Below, in pieces: positions 52,005-62,472 of a stretch of DNA of 64,000 nt. Every line of letters begins with the position of its first letter. Positions within the stretch are counted from its first letter, which is position 1. Below the pieces are notes generated by a model that saw only the letters and a program-made list of their open reading frames with translations, ran no database searches and was not told where the DNA came from. The stretch comes from Hypomyces perniciosus (taxonomy: Eukaryota > Ascomycota > Sordariomycetes > Hypocreales > Hypocreaceae). The translations under genes and the position numbers were made by a program. The stretch is from positions 4,119,501 through 4,183,500 of the forward strand of contig SPDT01000006.1 in the NCBI GenBank assembly GCA_008477525.1. Direction: 5' to 3'.

Positions 52005-53684
52005 ATGTCGTTCTCGGATAGGGACCAGACTGCCCGCAAGGAGCAGCTGCTTGAGCGTCGCCAGCTTCTCACTGAGGCTCTGACAAGCCTGCCTTATGAT
52101 CTCATCCTTTACCTCGAGCGTGCCGCCGTTTATTCGGACCTAGGGTATCCCGACCTTGCTGCTGGCGATGCGTACCGAGCTCTTCTCCTGACGGACGAAA
52201 TCGTCAACGATGGCTTCGAGTACCATGAACAAGCCCTGGAGTCCCTGAAAAGGTTCGCAGGCGAGCCTCTGCCGGATGTCCTCCTCCATGGTCAACTCAC
52301 CGATGAGTGTCCTGCTGTGGCAAACGGCAACCATGATGACTTGGACGTCGTCTCTGGCCACCTAGTCCGTCTTGCCTCGATACGGGCTTACCAGATCCTG
52401 TCCTTGAGTCTCTTGCTCTGCGGATGCCTCAAGAGCGCCTCCAGCTTTTGTGACCGCGGCCTTGCCATTGCGCCCAAGAACCAAGAACTGCTTCACACTA
52501 GGGGTCATATCGATACCGTGGCTAGGCAAAAGCTGCGTCGGTCAGACTTTGACATCAACGACCTACCCGACTTTGGCCTGGTCCGTCGAGAGGTCTACCC
52601 CTGGAACGACCATGAACCGGATCGCTTCTCTCAGGAGTCTCTAGATGCCCTGAATGCCGATCTTAGGAACATGGCCCCAAAATGCGCTGTCCAGGTTGCA
52701 ACTCTGCCAATTCTTTTGGAAGGAGCAAGTGAGACGGATGATTATGAAATAATACCTACCTGCAGGCAGCTCGGAGTCTTTGCTCAAGAGGATATTGAGC
52801 CTGGGGAGGCTGTGTTGAGGGAATACTCCCTTCTGACGGCCAACAACCGCCTCAAGGACTCGGTTTGCGACGCGTGCAGCTCAGACCTCCCGCCACTTGG
52901 CAGTGAGAACGAGCCCGTCAGATGTGACGAGTGTTATGACACCGTCTTCTGCAGCCAGGACTGCCATGACCAAGCCCAGGAGCGATACCACCCGGCCGTC
53001 TGTGACAAGGATGTGGATGACATTGCCAAGGATCCCAGTGCCTTCGAGGCCGACGAAACACTCCATCTTCTTCTTCTTGCTCGGGTATTGGCCCTAGCAA
53101 TTCATCAAGATATTCACCCACTTGATGTGCGTGAGGTCAAGTTCATCTGGGGCGACTTCGTGCCATCCCGTACCAATGAAATCAATGTATCGCCGAACGC
53201 GGGACCGCCGCCAGAATGGACGCTGCCATTCTCCTTCAAGTACAACATTGAGACACCGCTTCACGTGCTTGAGAAGATGGGCGTAGACATCTACACTGGG
53301 CTGGCAGAGTTCGATTTTTGGGTGCTGAATACGCTGTATGCCAAGTTTCGAGGGACAGCCTCGGCACGCAAAAACCCACGAGACGGTCGACCGGATGTTG
53401 CAGCGGTGCACCCATACTGGTGCTTGGCCAACCATGATTGTGACCCTAACGTCACCTGGGAATGGGGTGGCCGGATGGTTCTCTCGGCTCGGCAGGAGCG
53501 TGTCGTCGGTGGCAGATCCGGAGGCATCAAACGAGGCGAGGAGATTCTGAATCACTACTGTGACGTGACATTGCCAGTGCAACAGCGACGGGAATGGGCT
53601 CGGGGCAGCCTCGGGGGCTGGTGCATGTGCAAGAGGTGTCGTACTGAAGCCGCAGTGAGTAAGGTGGCTGTAAACGGAGCATGA
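52005..53684 (+). CDS. SET and MYND domain protein (SMYD-like lysine methyltransferase)
   Basis: Intronless, 559 aa from MSFSDRDQTARK. The N-terminal 170 residues are helical, TPR-like (YLERAAVYSDLGYPDLAAGDAY). The SET domain is split, as in SMYD proteins: its first part (QLGVFAQEDIEPGEAVLREY) precedes the MYND zinc finger at Cys288-Cys333 (CDAC, CDEC, FCSQDC, then H and C). The second part has NHDCDPN from residue 476 and GEEILNHYCD, which form the S-adenosylmethionine and substrate site. A post-SET-like CMCKRC sits at 540-545. All expected catalytic-site elements are present, so activity is likely. The substrate, histone or other, cannot be told. The leader is long and CT-rich. Confidence 0.9.
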   Translation: MSFSDRDQTARKEQLLERRQLLTEALTSLPYDLILYLERAAVYSDLGYPDLAAGDAYRALLLTDEIVNDGFEYHEQALESLKRFAGEPLPDVLLHGQLTDECPAVANGNHDDLDVVSGHLVRLASIRAYQILSLSLLLCGCLKSASSFCDRGLAIAPKNQELLHTRGHIDTVARQKLRRSDFDINDLPDFGLVRREVYPWNDHEPDRFSQESLDALNADLRNMAPKCAVQVATLPILLEGASETDDYEIIPTCRQLGVFAQEDIEPGEAVLREYSLLTANNRLKDSVCDACSSDLPPLGSENEPVRCDECYDTVFCSQDCHDQAQERYHPAVCDKDVDDIAKDPSAFEADETLHLLLLARVLALAIHQDIHPLDVREVKFIWGDFVPSRTNEINVSPNAGPPPEWTLPFSFKYNIETPLHVLEKMGVDIYTGLAEFDFWVLNTLYAKFRGTASARKNPRDGRPDVAAVHPYWCLANHDCDPNVTWEWGGRMVLSARQERVVGGRSGGIKRGEEILNHYCDVTLPVQQRREWARGSLGGWCMCKRCRTEAAVSKVAVNGA

Positions 53685-54733
53685 ATACGGAGTGGTCTGG
53701 CCACGATGATGGCAAGGCCCAAAGACCCAAGCATAAGGGCTTTTCATCTCTAAAGGAGGATGATGCGCTGATGCAGCTGAACATCACCAGGGGCTAGCCT
53801 ACGGCAACGAGAGAGTGATGGAGGAAAGAGGAATGTTGGGAGAAACACAAGGATTTTGACGGTTGCGGCTGATCATGTTTCTTGTCCAAACAAATGTGGA
53901 ATATCTTAACCGAAGGAGGGGGGGATGTGAGAAACCAAAGTCTCCAATATACGGACGAATATGGTGGATGGTGGAGGTCAGGGAGAGAGAGGGAGAGGCC
54001 TGCACAGGTGGTGCACCAAGAAGCGAGCGACTGCGGATCCCCGCCAATTATATCCAACCTATAAAAAAGAAAACGATGCAACATTTTCTGTCTCGAGACA
54101 GCATCTGCGTCCCATGACCCAATCCTAACTTGGTTGCTTATTACTGCTACGGGATATTATGACCGATATTTTTATTAGTATTAAAACGATGTCACTACAA
54201 CTAACTAATAGCACCAAGCCCTCCGTTTCGGCATTTGTAATGCCTCCGAGGATGACTTCTAGCGGACGCCCCCCTCAACCTGACATCATTTCGACATACG
54301 AATAATGCATGGCTGACGGGGATATGTTTTAAAACATGCACAATGAATTTTGTGGCTGCAAGGTGCGAGGGCTTCATTCCGAGTATTAACAACATTTAAT
54401 ATAAATAAATTTCTATTCCATGCACGCCATGCAGCAGAAGCCGCGCCACGATGTCAGGTTGCCTCTCTCTATGCTATGAGATGGATGCATGCATGCTCGA
54501 TCGACATCAACGTTCAAGTGGGAGGACAACGAGACATACGAAGTACTTCATATATATTTCGTAGACGCAAAGGGGAAAAAACAACCAACTCCTCGTTTAA
54601 AATCTAGGCCGTACAAAAGCGCCCGCCGCTATCAAACTGATTCCATCACCCTACCCATGTTTTACAACCACCTTGGCCAGTCGAGTATTTACACATGTAC
54701 GAAGTACGGAGTAGCATCACCTCCTTTCTTTGT
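53685..54733. other. Convergent 3' intergenic region
   Basis: 1.05 kb between two stops. It contains motif copies at 54537, 54698 and 54705, the last two only some 20 bp from the calponin-protein stop codon, and a TGCATGCATGC run near 54485. No gene seen. Confidence 0.6.
54698..54713 (+). repeat. Tandem TACGAAGTA/TACGGAGTA pair
   Basis: Copies at 54698 and 54705 overlap by two bases. They lie in the presumed 3' UTR of the minus-strand calponin-homology gene. Confidence 0.9.
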
Positions 54734-56775
54734 CTAGTACCTACCAGGACTCGGCAGCGGACGTGGACCAACAATCTGCCGCCTCCCGGCGCCGATTCCT
54801 TGTGATCCCTTGTTCTGGCTGTCTCCGCCGGTAAAACCGCTCCATTGGCCGACATCCCACCGGCCCCCGATGCCGCCTCCAATACCATCAACGCCGTTCT
54901 CGCTCCTTGCGGCGGCGGCGGTTTCCTTCTGTGCTTCTTCCCACTCCTTCTGACGCTGGCGTTCCATTTCCATCTCGCGCTCGAGCAGCGTCTTGGACGC
55001 CCAGTTGCCTGCCTTCGTCTTCTCCTGACTCTGGACGCGGCGTCGGTCCTCGGCGTCACGTTCCTCTGTTGCTCCGAGCTCACGGGCATATGTCTGCTGA
55101 GGAGAGGCTTGCGCGGGAGCAGGATTGGTGGCTAGGAACCGGTCGGTTCGGTTGTGAGGGCTGTCACGGGGAGGCGAGGCATACTTGGCCGGGTCAGGCA
55201 ACGGGCGGCCACCGGTGTGATGTGTTTTAACGTGGGGGATGGCATTTGGGTCTGGAAGAGGACGAGGTGACCTGGGTGGTGGAGGTGAGGTCATTGCTTC
55301 TCGCTCGTCCTCGTGCAAGTCCTCTTGATGCTGCGTCCACTTCGTATGTAGGATTTCACGCTCGCCCTGGGACCAGGACTCGTGACGGTTGAGTTGCTGC
55401 GAGCTAACTGGCCTTGGGCTCCGCGGTTCACCTGGCCGACTCCTAGATCTGGCCCTTAGTTTGGCGGACTGATCAGGAACTGCTGGTCCACCAGTTCTCC
55501 CTTGCCGCTCCCTCTCATATTCGGCCTCGCGCTGTCGTGCCTGCTCCAGCTCCCTCTCCAGCTCCCTAATTCGATTTCTTTGCGCCATTTGTTCTGCCTC
55601 AGCCTCATCGGCATCGGCTTGTTCGGCTTGGTACTGACCGGGATACTGTCTACGTACCTTGGCAGGGCTGCGGGTCCTAGTTCGGCGGCGCTCTTCCTCT
55701 ATCTTTGCTGCTGCCGCCATCTCATCTCTGCGTCGTTTGTCTTCCGTAAGCTTCCATTGACGCTCCTGCTCTTCCCATCGTCGCTTCTCTTCTTTGACTT
55801 TAAGGCGTTCTTCTTCCCTCAATCGCACAGTCTCTTCCTCCCACCTTTTCTCCTCGTCCAGGCAGGCCCGCTGCTCGGCCTCCTGACGTTGATTCTCCTC
55901 CTCTGCTATCTTTTCTTTCCGGAGACGCTCCTTCTCAGCCAACGTGGACACTCGAGGTCCAGCACTAGTGATTTGCCTCCGAGCACCAAAAGCGATTCCG
56001 AGGTTGCCTTGACTTGCGCCACCCATGAATCCATATTGCGCAATGTTCCAGGCTGGCGCCGTCGATGCCTCTTGATCTCTTTGGCTCCAGCTACTAACCT
56101 TGCTAGGAGACTCAGGGCTCTTGGTGGGACTCTGTCTGCCCGACGCAGAGTCTCCCATTATGCGAGACAGAGTTGGTCTAGAACCAGCCCCATATGAGGA
56201 ATTGCTATTGATAGACGCGCCGCGGTTGCGCAAACTACCTGTCGGAGCCCCAGAGCCAGTGCCTTGGGGGGTCAAGGTTCCAGACTGAGCCTTGGCGCCT
56301 ATTGGATGAGGGAAGTTGGACGGATTGGCTGCATTGGCTGCTCTGCTGAATGCGCCGAGGCATTGAAGGACTTGCGCGGGATCCTTTTGCTCGAATAAGT
56401 CAACCGTAAGAAAGGTGTCATGTTGATGTAGGTTAAGAGGCGGGGCTTGACAAGCGCGCAAGAAGTGTGATATGTTTTCCATTTGAACAAACGGCATGAC
56501 CGATTGTTTGTATTTGACCCCGGGAGGAGGTATTGCGAGGTTGACGAGCCTGCAATCGCATGGGGTTAGTAATTGATGGACAAGAGCTGCGAATCTTGTT
56601 GCACGCACTTGCAAAGGGCAACGCCATCCTTCAAGCCCCCCAACAGATCTGACGACGGTAGCCGTTCTCCTAGCATATCCTCGATCCATACCCGAGCCTC
56701 GTTGGCGGCTGCGGGTGTGTACTTCTCGAGGCGCAATTTGCGCAAGTCCTTATCCAAGGATGTCACAGATGCCAT
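54734..56775 (-). CDS. Calponin-homology domain protein with long coiled coil
   Basis: Exons are 56775-56609 and 56549-54734 (660 aa); the 59-bp intron has branch TACTAAC and joins ALCK to LVNLAIPPP. Residues 1-125 form a calponin-homology domain of the transgelin/Scp1 type (VWIEDMLGERLPSSDLLGGL, then PFVQMENISHFLRAC and DTFLTVDLFE), an actin-binding fold. Yeast Scp1 is about 200 aa; here a Ser-rich linker, a highly charged Glu/Arg coiled coil of some 170 residues (repeated EEERL/KEEKRRWEE) and a proline-rich tail (RPLPDP repeats, ending RPLPSPGRY) follow. It is likely an actin-bundling or cortical scaffold protein. It is divergent from the complex I assembly factor with 596 bp between starts. 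Confidence 0.9.
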
Positions 56776-57371
56776 CGTGGTATGCGGGTGTGGCTTTATC
56801 TTTCGGAGAAGTCAAGAAGTAAAATCGTCTATGCAGCGGACTGAAAGAAGTCGCTATACTACGAATCGTGCGGTTGTCGAATGAAGAAGATGAAGTCGTC
56901 ACCAAAACGGACGGCGCGCCAATTACTGGCGGCAGGTTCGGAATGCAGTCGCAATGGAGATTCAATGCGCTGGAATTCGAAGCATTTCACACATTGACTT
57001 TCTAGGTTGTGACGGCAGTTCGGTCTTCGTGGAGGAGACTTCAGGTCCAAAGCCAGTCTTCGAGTAAGGCAGGGGGAATAAAGAGTCGTTCTGGATGGTG
57101 GTGAGAAGTCGTCGAAGGATCAAAGTGCAAGTTGGAAAGAAAAGAGGGCTATGGTGACAGGACAGGCGAAGCAACGCAACCAATGACGTGGGCAGTCGTG
57201 GCTGGTGCTCGTGGCGCAAACGGGCAGCTCAAAGTAGTAGCCGCATACTACCTAGATAATAGTACTTCGTATTATTACTTCGTATCTAGGAATAATCCAA
57301 CACCCACTATCTATACATGTACTACTACTATTATTTTCTTTCCTTTCGCAAGACAACAAAACATCCGTTCC
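56776..57371. promoter_or_regulatory. Bidirectional promoter region with motif copies
   Basis: 596 bp between divergent starts. Two TACTTCGTA motifs (57263, 57276) lie about 100 bp upstream of the NDUFAF2 start, within the range of its promoter or leader. Confidence 0.5.
57263..57284 (-). repeat. Two TACTTCGTA motifs, 13-bp spacing
   Basis: Minus-strand A-variant copies at 57263 and 57276, start-to-start distance 13, with ATTAT between. They are close to the NDUFAF2 start codon. Confidence 0.85.
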
Positions 57372-58021
57372 ATGTCTCCAAAGCAAACAGGTCCCATTGC
57401 GCAAGCATGGTACAAATGGAAGGCCCTCCGCCTCCCCTGGCGGCGGCGCTTCCTCATAGGTAAAGCAAATCCTTTCCTGATAGTATTACCACTCTGTACA
57501 TGCATTTCAGCTTACAGCTTGCTCCAGGCTTTGATCTCGAGGGCAACACATTCTGGGAATTCCGCCTCACTCGCGGCCCCCACGAGACCTCCGAGCGCTG
57601 GCGCCGCATCGTCTCGTACCCACGGTCCACGCACTATTCCCAAGTCAAGGTCAGCCCGCAGTGGCACCAATGGCTCCGGTATACACGCCGCGACCCCCCG
57701 AGCCTAGAGGAGCAGCAGACCGATGTGGTGCGCCAGGCAAGGATGAAGCACCTCGCTGCCGAGGCGGATGCGCGGTGGGAGGCGAAACCAAAGGTCATGG
57801 AGGCCCCTCCGCAGGCGGCGACGGCGCAGGCGCTGCCTCTGTCAGAGACTGGGGGTGCGAGGCAAGAGACTCTGGGCACAAGAGCTGAAGAAGAAGATGT
57901 AAAATCAAGGGGCGAAACCAAGGAGGACCCGAACGACCCATGGGCCAGAGCACGAGCTCAAGGACCGGGCGAAAACTGGCAACCAGAAGCATGGAAGCCC
58001 ACACCAGGAAAAGGACGATGA
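57372..58021 (+). CDS. NDUFAF2: Mitochondrial complex I assembly factor NDUFAF2/mimitin
   Basis: Small NDUFA12-like protein that assists late assembly of NADH:ubiquinone oxidoreductase in mitochondria. Exons are 57372-57459 and 57528-58021 (193 aa), with a 68-bp intron placed where it joins FLIG to FDLEGNTFWEF. Diagnostic features are the N-terminal YKWKALRLPWRRRF, the block GNTFWEFRL, RWRRIVSYP near residue 55 and WHQWLRYTRRDPPSLEEQ near residue 75, all typical of the family. The C-terminal half is disordered and charged, ending WKPTPGKGR. The basic N-terminus may serve as targeting signal. The intron acceptor was chosen among three nearby AGs as the only one keeping frame. Confidence 0.92.
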
Positions 58022-58256
58022 GAAATTATGATAATGATGAAGAATTAACCTCCTTCCCGTGGTCCATGCACGGGAATCGGTATCAATATGTATTATATGT
58101 ATCATAGTGTATACCCCAAGTCTGCAAACCAAGATTCCCCCAAACACCTTGCTCCAGAGAGTCATGACCATCATTTCCCTTGTAACGCCCCAATTCTTTG
58201 GCCTTCATTATTTGATATTCGTCTGGATGTTCAGAAGAGTTTCCATTGAAACCAAT

Positions 58257-60028
58257 TCAGTCTCCCACGTCACCCGATGCTTTCAAGGCCTCCAACAAAA
58301 TTCGGATTCTATCCGTAGAAGCATTCAACACCGCTAGTGCATGTATGTCGCAAGTGTCTGTTCTCATTTTCCCTGTCCTCCTCTTCTGCGCCTTGCTGAT
58401 TCTTGCGTTGATACCCTTTTCGACAGCCTCGGCAAAACTATCCGTATATTCGACCATGTCACAAATCCATAGCAACTGTATCGCGCTTTCAACAACGAGT
58501 GACAGTTTTGCGTTGTCCTCCAGACTCACAGTATTTGCAGGACAACAGACAAAACAGTGCTCTAGCATAGGCATCGTGAGGCTACCGATAGCATCTGCTT
58601 CCGGATCAACCTTGCGGGGGTCTTTGTATGATGAGGGTAACAGGAGGTGGAACATTTCTTTGGAGAGGGTGACGTGTGTTTCCAGCAGCAGTGGGTTTGG
58701 CCGCTGCGTGATAAATAGGGAGAACATTTCGAGGGGAAGGACCTTGATGCCGGCCGCAAAGTCTTCATAAAGTCTGTCCAGTTCTGCACGCTTGCGCAAT
58801 GTAAATGTTGCTAATGAAAGGAGCCTGAACAGTCGCAGTCGGAGGCCAATAGACTCAACCATGCCGGGACCCAGCGATCCAGCCGAGTCATCCCTCGCCG
58901 CGCGCTGCTTCTGCGGTGTCGGAGGCTCCGAGACACCCGATGAGATGGATTCGTCGTCACAGTAGTCGCCGAATTTGTCATTTGCCAGATCGAAAACCTG
59001 CTCTCGTTTACGCTTTTTTGATCGCCGTCCCGGTCCCCGGTGTTCCTTCTCGAAGACCTCATGGAAGGCAGACGAAGATACGCTACCACCGTATGCGAAT
59101 AGTGCCTTCAAAATTCCCTTAAGCCCACTCTGACGGCCGCCCTGTTGGTCCATGTACATGACCATCATAGCTTCCATCCGCGAGGTCACAGGTACGTCTC
59201 CCGTCCGTCCGTTCGCCTCATATGCCTCCTGGTCGCGTCGTTCTCGCTCAGCCCAGTCAGCGTCCAGGACATCGATCATGAACTCCAACCAGGCTCTCCA
59301 GTATCGCCATCGGTGAGGCATCGAAGTGCAGCAATTGAATGCCCACCCCACAGTAGACCAAAAGTCCTGACCCTTGATCCATACGCTGAGCTCGTTGGCC
59401 ATCTTGCACCGCAAAACGTTGTGGTCGCCTTCAGAATCGCCATCGGTCATCTCGCTATCGCTGTCGGGGCTGTTGCGGCCTGTCCGGCGGCTCCACCTCG
59501 GCTGGGAATGAAACTGAAATGCAGTGCGCATGTCGGCGTTGAGGGGTCCAACTATGGCCAGTACATTGCGAAGGTACCCCAGTGCCAGGGAGGATACATC
59601 GAGATGCTCCGGTTTCTCGACGCGCGTGGTGTGAGCAGGGTGAATGGCGATGGTGTTCAGGAGCGCGAGATGGCTTGGAGGAGGAATAAGCACTGGCTTG
59701 CTGTTGGGAGATCTCTTTGATACCCCAGAGCCGAGAATGCTATGAAGCAGATTGATGGCGCACACGTCTGTGCCTTCTCTTTAGTACTCATCAACGAAAG
59801 GAGGCGCCGATTCAGAAGAGAGGGGGCCATACATAGCTGCTCTTCCAGAAAGATCTGGCAATGGTCTTTTAACTCAAGGGGCAACTCTCGCGCTTCGCGA
59901 TAAGGACATGGCTGTCCATGGGTTGGAGTGCTTGCTGTCGTCGACTTGGATATCTCGTCTGAATCTTCCTTGCTCGTGTGGAACGAAGCCGGCGATGACT
60001 CTGGGCTCGGTCGCGATCCTCCAGCCAT
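58257..60028 (-). CDS. Conserved-looking protein of unknown function
   Basis: Exons are 60028-59833 and 59767-58257 (568 aa). The 65-bp intron (donor GTATGG, branch TACTAA, acceptor CACAG) is needed to change frame and joins EEQL to YVCAINLLHSIL. The protein appears mostly helical. Segments likely to be structured: LALGYLRNVLAIVGPLNADM, ELSVWIKGQDFWSTVGWAFN followed by RWRYWRAWLEFMIDVLDADW, and GLRLRLFRLLSLATFTLRKR. An acidic Ser-rich loop and a basic cluster (GRRSKKRKRE, a likely nuclear localisation signal) interrupt them. This suggests a nuclear helical-repeat protein; I do not recognise a named family. It converges on NDUFAF2, 235 bp apart. Confidence 0.82.
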
Positions 60029-60710
60029 GTTCTTAAAGTGACTGCGACCCCAGGACCTTTTTTGGGCGGCTTCCAATAGCTTTAACGCGATCCGCGATAA
60101 AGTAGATTAAAATACAGGAGCAGGACGGATAGTGGTGGTTGACGCGCTACAATGGCATCCCCCTCCCAGTGTTAGAGAGTGACGTAGTTGCATTTCGCAC
60201 TGTATACCGGGTACTTGACCGAAATGCCAGGGTTGGCGAACCTCACTTGCACGATACACCCCGGAACAGTATTTGGACCACGACCCGGATACACGGAGAA
60301 ATAGGATGCAATAAACCAGGACTATACCTAGATACATACAATGATATGTTTTCTGCAGTACTCGGCTAGCTAATATAAGGAAAGTTTCGCGAACGTCGTT
60401 ATCACGTTGCATATCGTGTTGTATCGTCCCACTATAAACATCAAGAAAGTTTGCGTGTTGAGTCACTGGTGGTTAGTCCATGCGCACAAAGATTGTTGTT
60501 GTGAAGAATAATTGCTCCAACGTGTATATTTGGGTCAGGCTAAAGGCATCCGACAAAAGCATATAATGTACAAGTAAGTCTATGTGAAGAAATCAAATAT
60601 AGTCTTTTCCAAGCACCACCAGCTTCTTAATTAGGAGCTGTCATCCCTTCTCAGCCATCAATTTAGATGCACCGATTGCATTTACCCATAAGGTCTGAAG
60701 AATAGCGCTT
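60029..60710. other. Intergenic region
   Basis: 682 bp between the start of the unknown-function gene and the 3' end of the small cysteine-rich gene. No coding signal and no motif copy. Confidence 0.6.
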
Positions 60711-61249
60711 CTAGCAGAAGTGATAGTTTGACGCAGTGAAACCGTAGCTCTTGTGCCATCCCTTGAGTCCTTCCCAGCCTAGAAGAAAAAGAGACAGTTA
60801 CGATCCATGACCCATAAAGCGGCAATAGACAGGGGATATCAGAGCCTTACCGGTTTGCTTCCAGTTGTTGTAAAGGTAGCTGCATTTGCGGGAAATTTCA
60901 TTGACAGAGTCCGCCCATTCACCAACTTTGCAAAGGTTGTTATTCGAGTAAGAGCACATGAAAGCGACCGTGCCGCCCTCGGTATAAGAAGCAATAGAAT
61001 GCTTATTGCTAATCCTGCCAGAAGTCTGGCAGGCGGCCCAGAACTTGTCATAAGCCACGTTGTAGAAGTCGTAATAGTCCACAATTGCGCCATCGCCGTT
61101 GCATGTTGCATAGGAGCCCCTCGGCAGGCTGCTCCTACGGTTAAGGAGAGAAGCGGTCTCGTTGCCACGAGATGGCGGAACAATCGCAGTCAAGTTGATG
61201 TTGACGTCAATGTCGTAGACCTCATGACCTTCTTAATGGGAGCGAACAT
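60711..61249 (-). pseudogene. Small six-cysteine (secreted-type) protein gene with unresolved 5' end
   Basis: The 3' part is a convincing gene: an open frame from about 61232 down to 60851, a 72-bp intron (donor GTAAGG, branch GTAAC, acceptor CTTCTAG) and a last exon 60778-60711 ending YHFC-stop. The chain has six cysteines spread over the last ~110 residues, many Tyr and Trp, and an RR pair before the first Cys that could be a processing site, as in small secreted fungal proteins. The 5' end fails: the only well-placed ATG (61249, MFAPIKKVM) is in another frame and stops after 19 codons. The good frame is preceded by TAA, and no donor/acceptor pair joins them. A TATA box sits about 96 bp upstream of that ATG. 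Either a deletion removed a signal peptide or an exon is missed. Family not recognised. Confidence 0.5.
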
Positions 61250-61893
61250 GTTGTTTGTGTTGGGTATTAAGAGGAATTGTGTTGTTGCTTTGATGATTGA
61301 TGCTTTGGAAGTGAAGTTTGACTCGACAGGAGGCATCTCATCCCTTTATATATTCATTAAAACTGATATTTCTAATGTTTAATCATCTCTTCTAAGTCTC
61401 CTGCTCTAATACAAAGCCCACATTCTTCTTTGACTGGTAGCGAAGAAAAAATTGCTCTCTCTAATCAACTATTCAAGCGTGCTCGCCATATGGGTCTTGA
61501 TTTCTGAAATCTGTGTAAGCAGTAAGAAGCATCAAGGAAAGAATACGACGTATTATGTGGATCTTTGCCTGTAGCATGACCAAATTTGAGGCAATACTCG
61601 GTACTCGCGCTCGTGTTGTAAAGTCAGACTTGGTCATAAGCATCGGGCGGGTTGGTCCCTATTCGTTAGGTCTTACATCATCATAACTCTATGCGCGAAG
61701 TACGGTCCCACTTTGGGGAGAAGTTGGACTTTCTTTGACGGTCCAGTAATATTAATGGCTATGGCCATGGAGATTCAAGGAGGAGAAAAAAAGTGAGAAT
61801 ATTGATCGACGCGAGTCCTTAGCTACCTTGATAGCACATGTCCTTTCTTCTCCACCTCATCTTATTCACCGTAGATTCCGCCTCACTGTAGAT
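61250..61893. other. Intergenic region between two minus-strand accessory genes
   Basis: 644 bp containing the TATA box of the small cysteine-rich gene and otherwise no recognisable feature. Confidence 0.6.
61345..61352 (-). promoter_or_regulatory. TATA box (TATATAAA)
   Basis: On the minus strand TATATAAA followed by GGG lies about 96 bases before the ATG at 61249. A canonical TATA box is uncommon among the other genes here and suits an inducible, secreted-type gene. Confidence 0.55.
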
Positions 61894-62472
61894 TCATAAC
61901 ACCCATTGTCTAACAGAGCATTCGCAGTCTCTGTAGGCTAGCCCATTCATCACGACTGTACGGCCTCCTACTTCTATCATGGTGTCATCCGCCAGCTCGG
62001 GATTGCGGCTTTCTGTGTCGTGGATTGTCATGCCAAAGACCGGCAGGTTTACCCAAAAAGTCTGACCCCATTCTTCTTCGAACCCATGCAGCAGAGTGAC
62101 TGCTGAGGTGGAAACTGGTGTTGCTGATGGCGTAGATGCAGGCTGGGACTTGAGGGCAAGCAGCAGTGCGGCAAGGCGACTTAGACCGGCATCAGCATCG
62201 GGATATGGAAGCCTGGTCGCAATTTCCAGAAAGGTTGTCCAGAGAATCCGCAAGGGATCCTCAACCGAAGAGCTAGCTTCTCCATCCAAGACCAGAGATT
62301 CAACTGCGGGATAAAAGATGGCTAGGATCCTCTGGGCCATAGCGTCAGAGTCCGAACCATTGTCTGACGATAGGCTGGAGCTGACAGGGTGCAGATACGC
62401 CGCGATTTCGTTGAAGAAAGGTTGCGCAAGAGGGATTTCCGCGAGCGTCTCTGGGAGCGCAAGAGTAGGCAT
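61894..62472 (-). CDS. Short DUF3632-like protein, possibly truncated
   Basis: Intronless frame of 192 aa from MPTLALPETL. It resembles the fungal-specific DUF3632 family: a first helix with AQPFFNEIAAYLHP, LRILWTTFLEIATRLPYPD followed by a Leu/Ala-rich helix (LSRLAALLLALKSQ), and EEWGQTFWVNLPVFG, where family members have a W..NLNAF-type block. Members as I recall them are longer (around 300 residues) and continue with more helices; here the frame ends shortly after (CECSVRQWVL), and nothing downstream continues the family. The gene may therefore be a truncated copy. Its leader contains GATGCTGA-type short repeats and a TACGAAGTA motif at 62632. Family function is unknown. Confidence 0.55.
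   Translation of the reverse strand: MPTLALPETLAEIPLAQPFFNEIAAYLHPVSSSLSSDNGSDSDAMAQRILAIFYPAVESLVLDGEASSSVEDPLRILWTTFLEIATRLPYPDADAGLSRLAALLLALKSQPASTPSATPVSTSAVTLLHGFEEEWGQTFWVNLPVFGMTIHDTESRNPELADDTMIEVGGRTVVMNGLAYRDCECSVRQWVL

Noticed and set aside
60839..61183. Alternative frame over the small Cys-rich gene, Leu/Ala/Arg-rich at its start
   Set aside because: It begins inside the other frame without a supporting ATG in the right place, lacks the terminal intron signals and breaks the six-cysteine pattern; it is a shadow frame.
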